From NCBI RefSeq assembly GCF_002252475.1, contig NZ_NNRK01000035.1, positions 248,001 through 312,000 of the forward strand: a DNA stretch of 64,000 bases, given 5' to 3'. The position numbers and the translations under genes were made by a program. Source of the DNA: Brucella rhizosphaerae (GTDB taxonomy: Bacteria > Pseudomonadota > Alphaproteobacteria > Rhizobiales > Rhizobiaceae). The notes beneath the pieces are model-generated. The model was not told the DNA's origin and searched no databases. It saw nothing but the letters and a program-made list of their open reading frames with translations. Positions 63,270 through 64,000 of the stretch are shown here, piece by piece; the stretch's first letter is position 1; every line of letters starts with the position of its first letter.

Positions 63270-64000
63270 ATGCAGAATAATTCCATCTATGTCGGGCTTT
63301 CTTCGCTCGTAACGCTCGAGCGGCGGATGAACGCCATCGCTCATAATGTGGCGAATATTTCGACCCCGGGCTTTCGTGGCGAGGGCACCAAGTTCGATAC
63401 CATTGTGTCGAATAAGGCAAGCGAAGACATAAACTTTGCGACTGCTGGCAAGAGCTTCATCCGAACCGAAGCAGGATCGTTGCTTGAAACTGGCAATCCA
63501 TTTGATGTTGCGGTCAAAGGCAATGTCTGGATGTCGGTTAATACGCCGCAAGGTCTGGTCTATACCCGCGACGGGCGCATGAAGATGATGCCGACCGGCG
63601 AACTGGTGTCTGTGACGGGAAACTCCATTCTTGACGTTGGTGGCGCACCGATTGTGCTCAATCCGGATGGTGGAGCACCGAAAATCTCGAGCGATGGCGC
63701 GGTCTATCAGAACGGTGCGCAGATCGGTGCCATCGGCCTATTCTCAATTCCTGCCGATGCGGATTTGAGTTATGCGGGCAATTCCGGCGTTGTGCCGAAC
63801 AAGCCCGCGCAGCCAGTCGTTGACGATATGAGCGCAGGCGTTGTGCAGGGCATGATTGAAGGCTCCAATGTTGATGGTATGACGGAAATGACACGGTTGA
63901 TCAGTGTCAGTCGTGCTTTCGAGCAGGTCAACAATCTGCTTGGCCAGCAGGAGAACACAGTCGCTGAAGCCATCAGAACGCTGGGCTCCAAAAACGGATG
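63270..64000 (+). CDS. flgF: Flagellar basal-body rod protein FlgF (3' end at window edge)
   Basis: 243 residues are visible and the stop probably lies within a few bases of the right edge. The start MQNNSIYVGLSSLVTLERRMNAIAHNVANISTPGFR is the flagellar rod N-motif with ANISTPGFR. The C-terminal GMIEGSNVDGMTEMTRLISVSRAFEQ is the matching rod C-motif. It is one of the proximal rod proteins. ATG 63270 is 3 bases after the DUF1217 stop with GGGCGG upstream. Confidence 0.93.
   Translation, partial: MQNNSIYVGLSSLVTLERRMNAIAHNVANISTPGFRGEGTKFDTIVSNKASEDINFATAGKSFIRTEAGSLLETGNPFDVAVKGNVWMSVNTPQGLVYTRDGRMKMMPTGELVSVTGNSILDVGGAPIVLNPDGGAPKISSDGAVYQNGAQIGAIGLFSIPADADLSYAGNSGVVPNKPAQPVVDDMSAGVVQGMIEGSNVDGMTEMTRLISVSRAFEQVNNLLGQQENTVAEAIRTLGSKNG

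Noticed and set aside
1-64000. CRISPR array, tRNA or rRNA genes, complete insertion sequences
   Set aside because: I found no regularly spaced repeats, no tRNA-like cloverleaf with the usual conserved loops, and no transposase.

Overview
The window looks like a piece of a Brucella/Ochrobactrum-group genome (Alphaproteobacteria, Hyphomicrobiales), probably the second chromosome of a free-living Ochrobactrum-type strain. The assignment is inferred from protein families: an Omp10 lipoprotein, a VjbR-type LuxR regulator beside flagellar genes, homospermidine synthase, the order motA-fliM-fliN-fliG-flhB, and Rhizobiales-type palindromic intergenic repeats. No rRNA, tRNA, insertion sequence, phage or CRISPR array was seen. 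Nearly all of the window is dense, ordinary chromosomal coding sequence.

Layout. 0-2.8 kb: end of an iron-siderophore uptake operon (binding-protein tail, fhuB) plus a cytochrome b561. 2.8-5.8 kb: LysR regulator divergent from an MFS exporter and an aldo/keto reductase. 5.8-8.6 kb: a beta-barrel protein divergent from kdsD (Kdo synthesis). 8.6-15.3 kb: nfeD/qmcA, hemH, omp10, hss (homospermidine) and pabB/pabC. 15.3-23.7 kb: pepF, an orphan NtrC-like regulator without a recognisable GAFTGA loop, a DUF882 cell-wall protein, eda, a muramidase and trhO. 24-26.6 kb: modABC. 26.6-31.5 kb: an acetyltransferase, a small membrane protein, a ZevAB/NicO-like metal export pair, a LysR regulator and an amidase. 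31.5-34 kb: a decayed stretch, then ornithine decarboxylase and an acetyltransferase. 34-45 kb: a Wzx/Wzy-type polysaccharide locus (chain-length protein, flippase, DUF6492 protein, WecG/TagA, GT4, GT2, polymerase/ligase, two Gfo/Idh oxidoreductases). 45-51.5 kb: a MOSC protein, gnd and a four-gene ABC importer. 52-55.9 kb: an EmrAB-type pump with a divergent TetR and twin operators. 56-64 kb: vjbR, an unknown gene and a flagellar block (flhB, fliG, fliN, a coiled-coil protein, fliM, motA, DUF1217, flgF).

Themes. Envelope biogenesis dominates: Kdo, surface polysaccharide, lipoprotein, barrel protein, peptidoglycan enzymes and flagella. VjbR next to the flagellar genes fits the known Brucella link between quorum sensing and envelope or flagellar expression. 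Ornithine decarboxylase (32.2 kb) and homospermidine synthase (11.9 kb) together give a route from ornithine to homospermidine.

I found no clear new multi-gene system. The observations most worth following are the GAFTGA-less regulator, a family of double-hairpin intergenic repeats whose conserved end supplies the stop codon of the neighbouring gene, a perfect 19-bp palindrome inside the ABC operon, the twin TetR operators, and uncharacterised proteins in the polysaccharide and flagellar loci.
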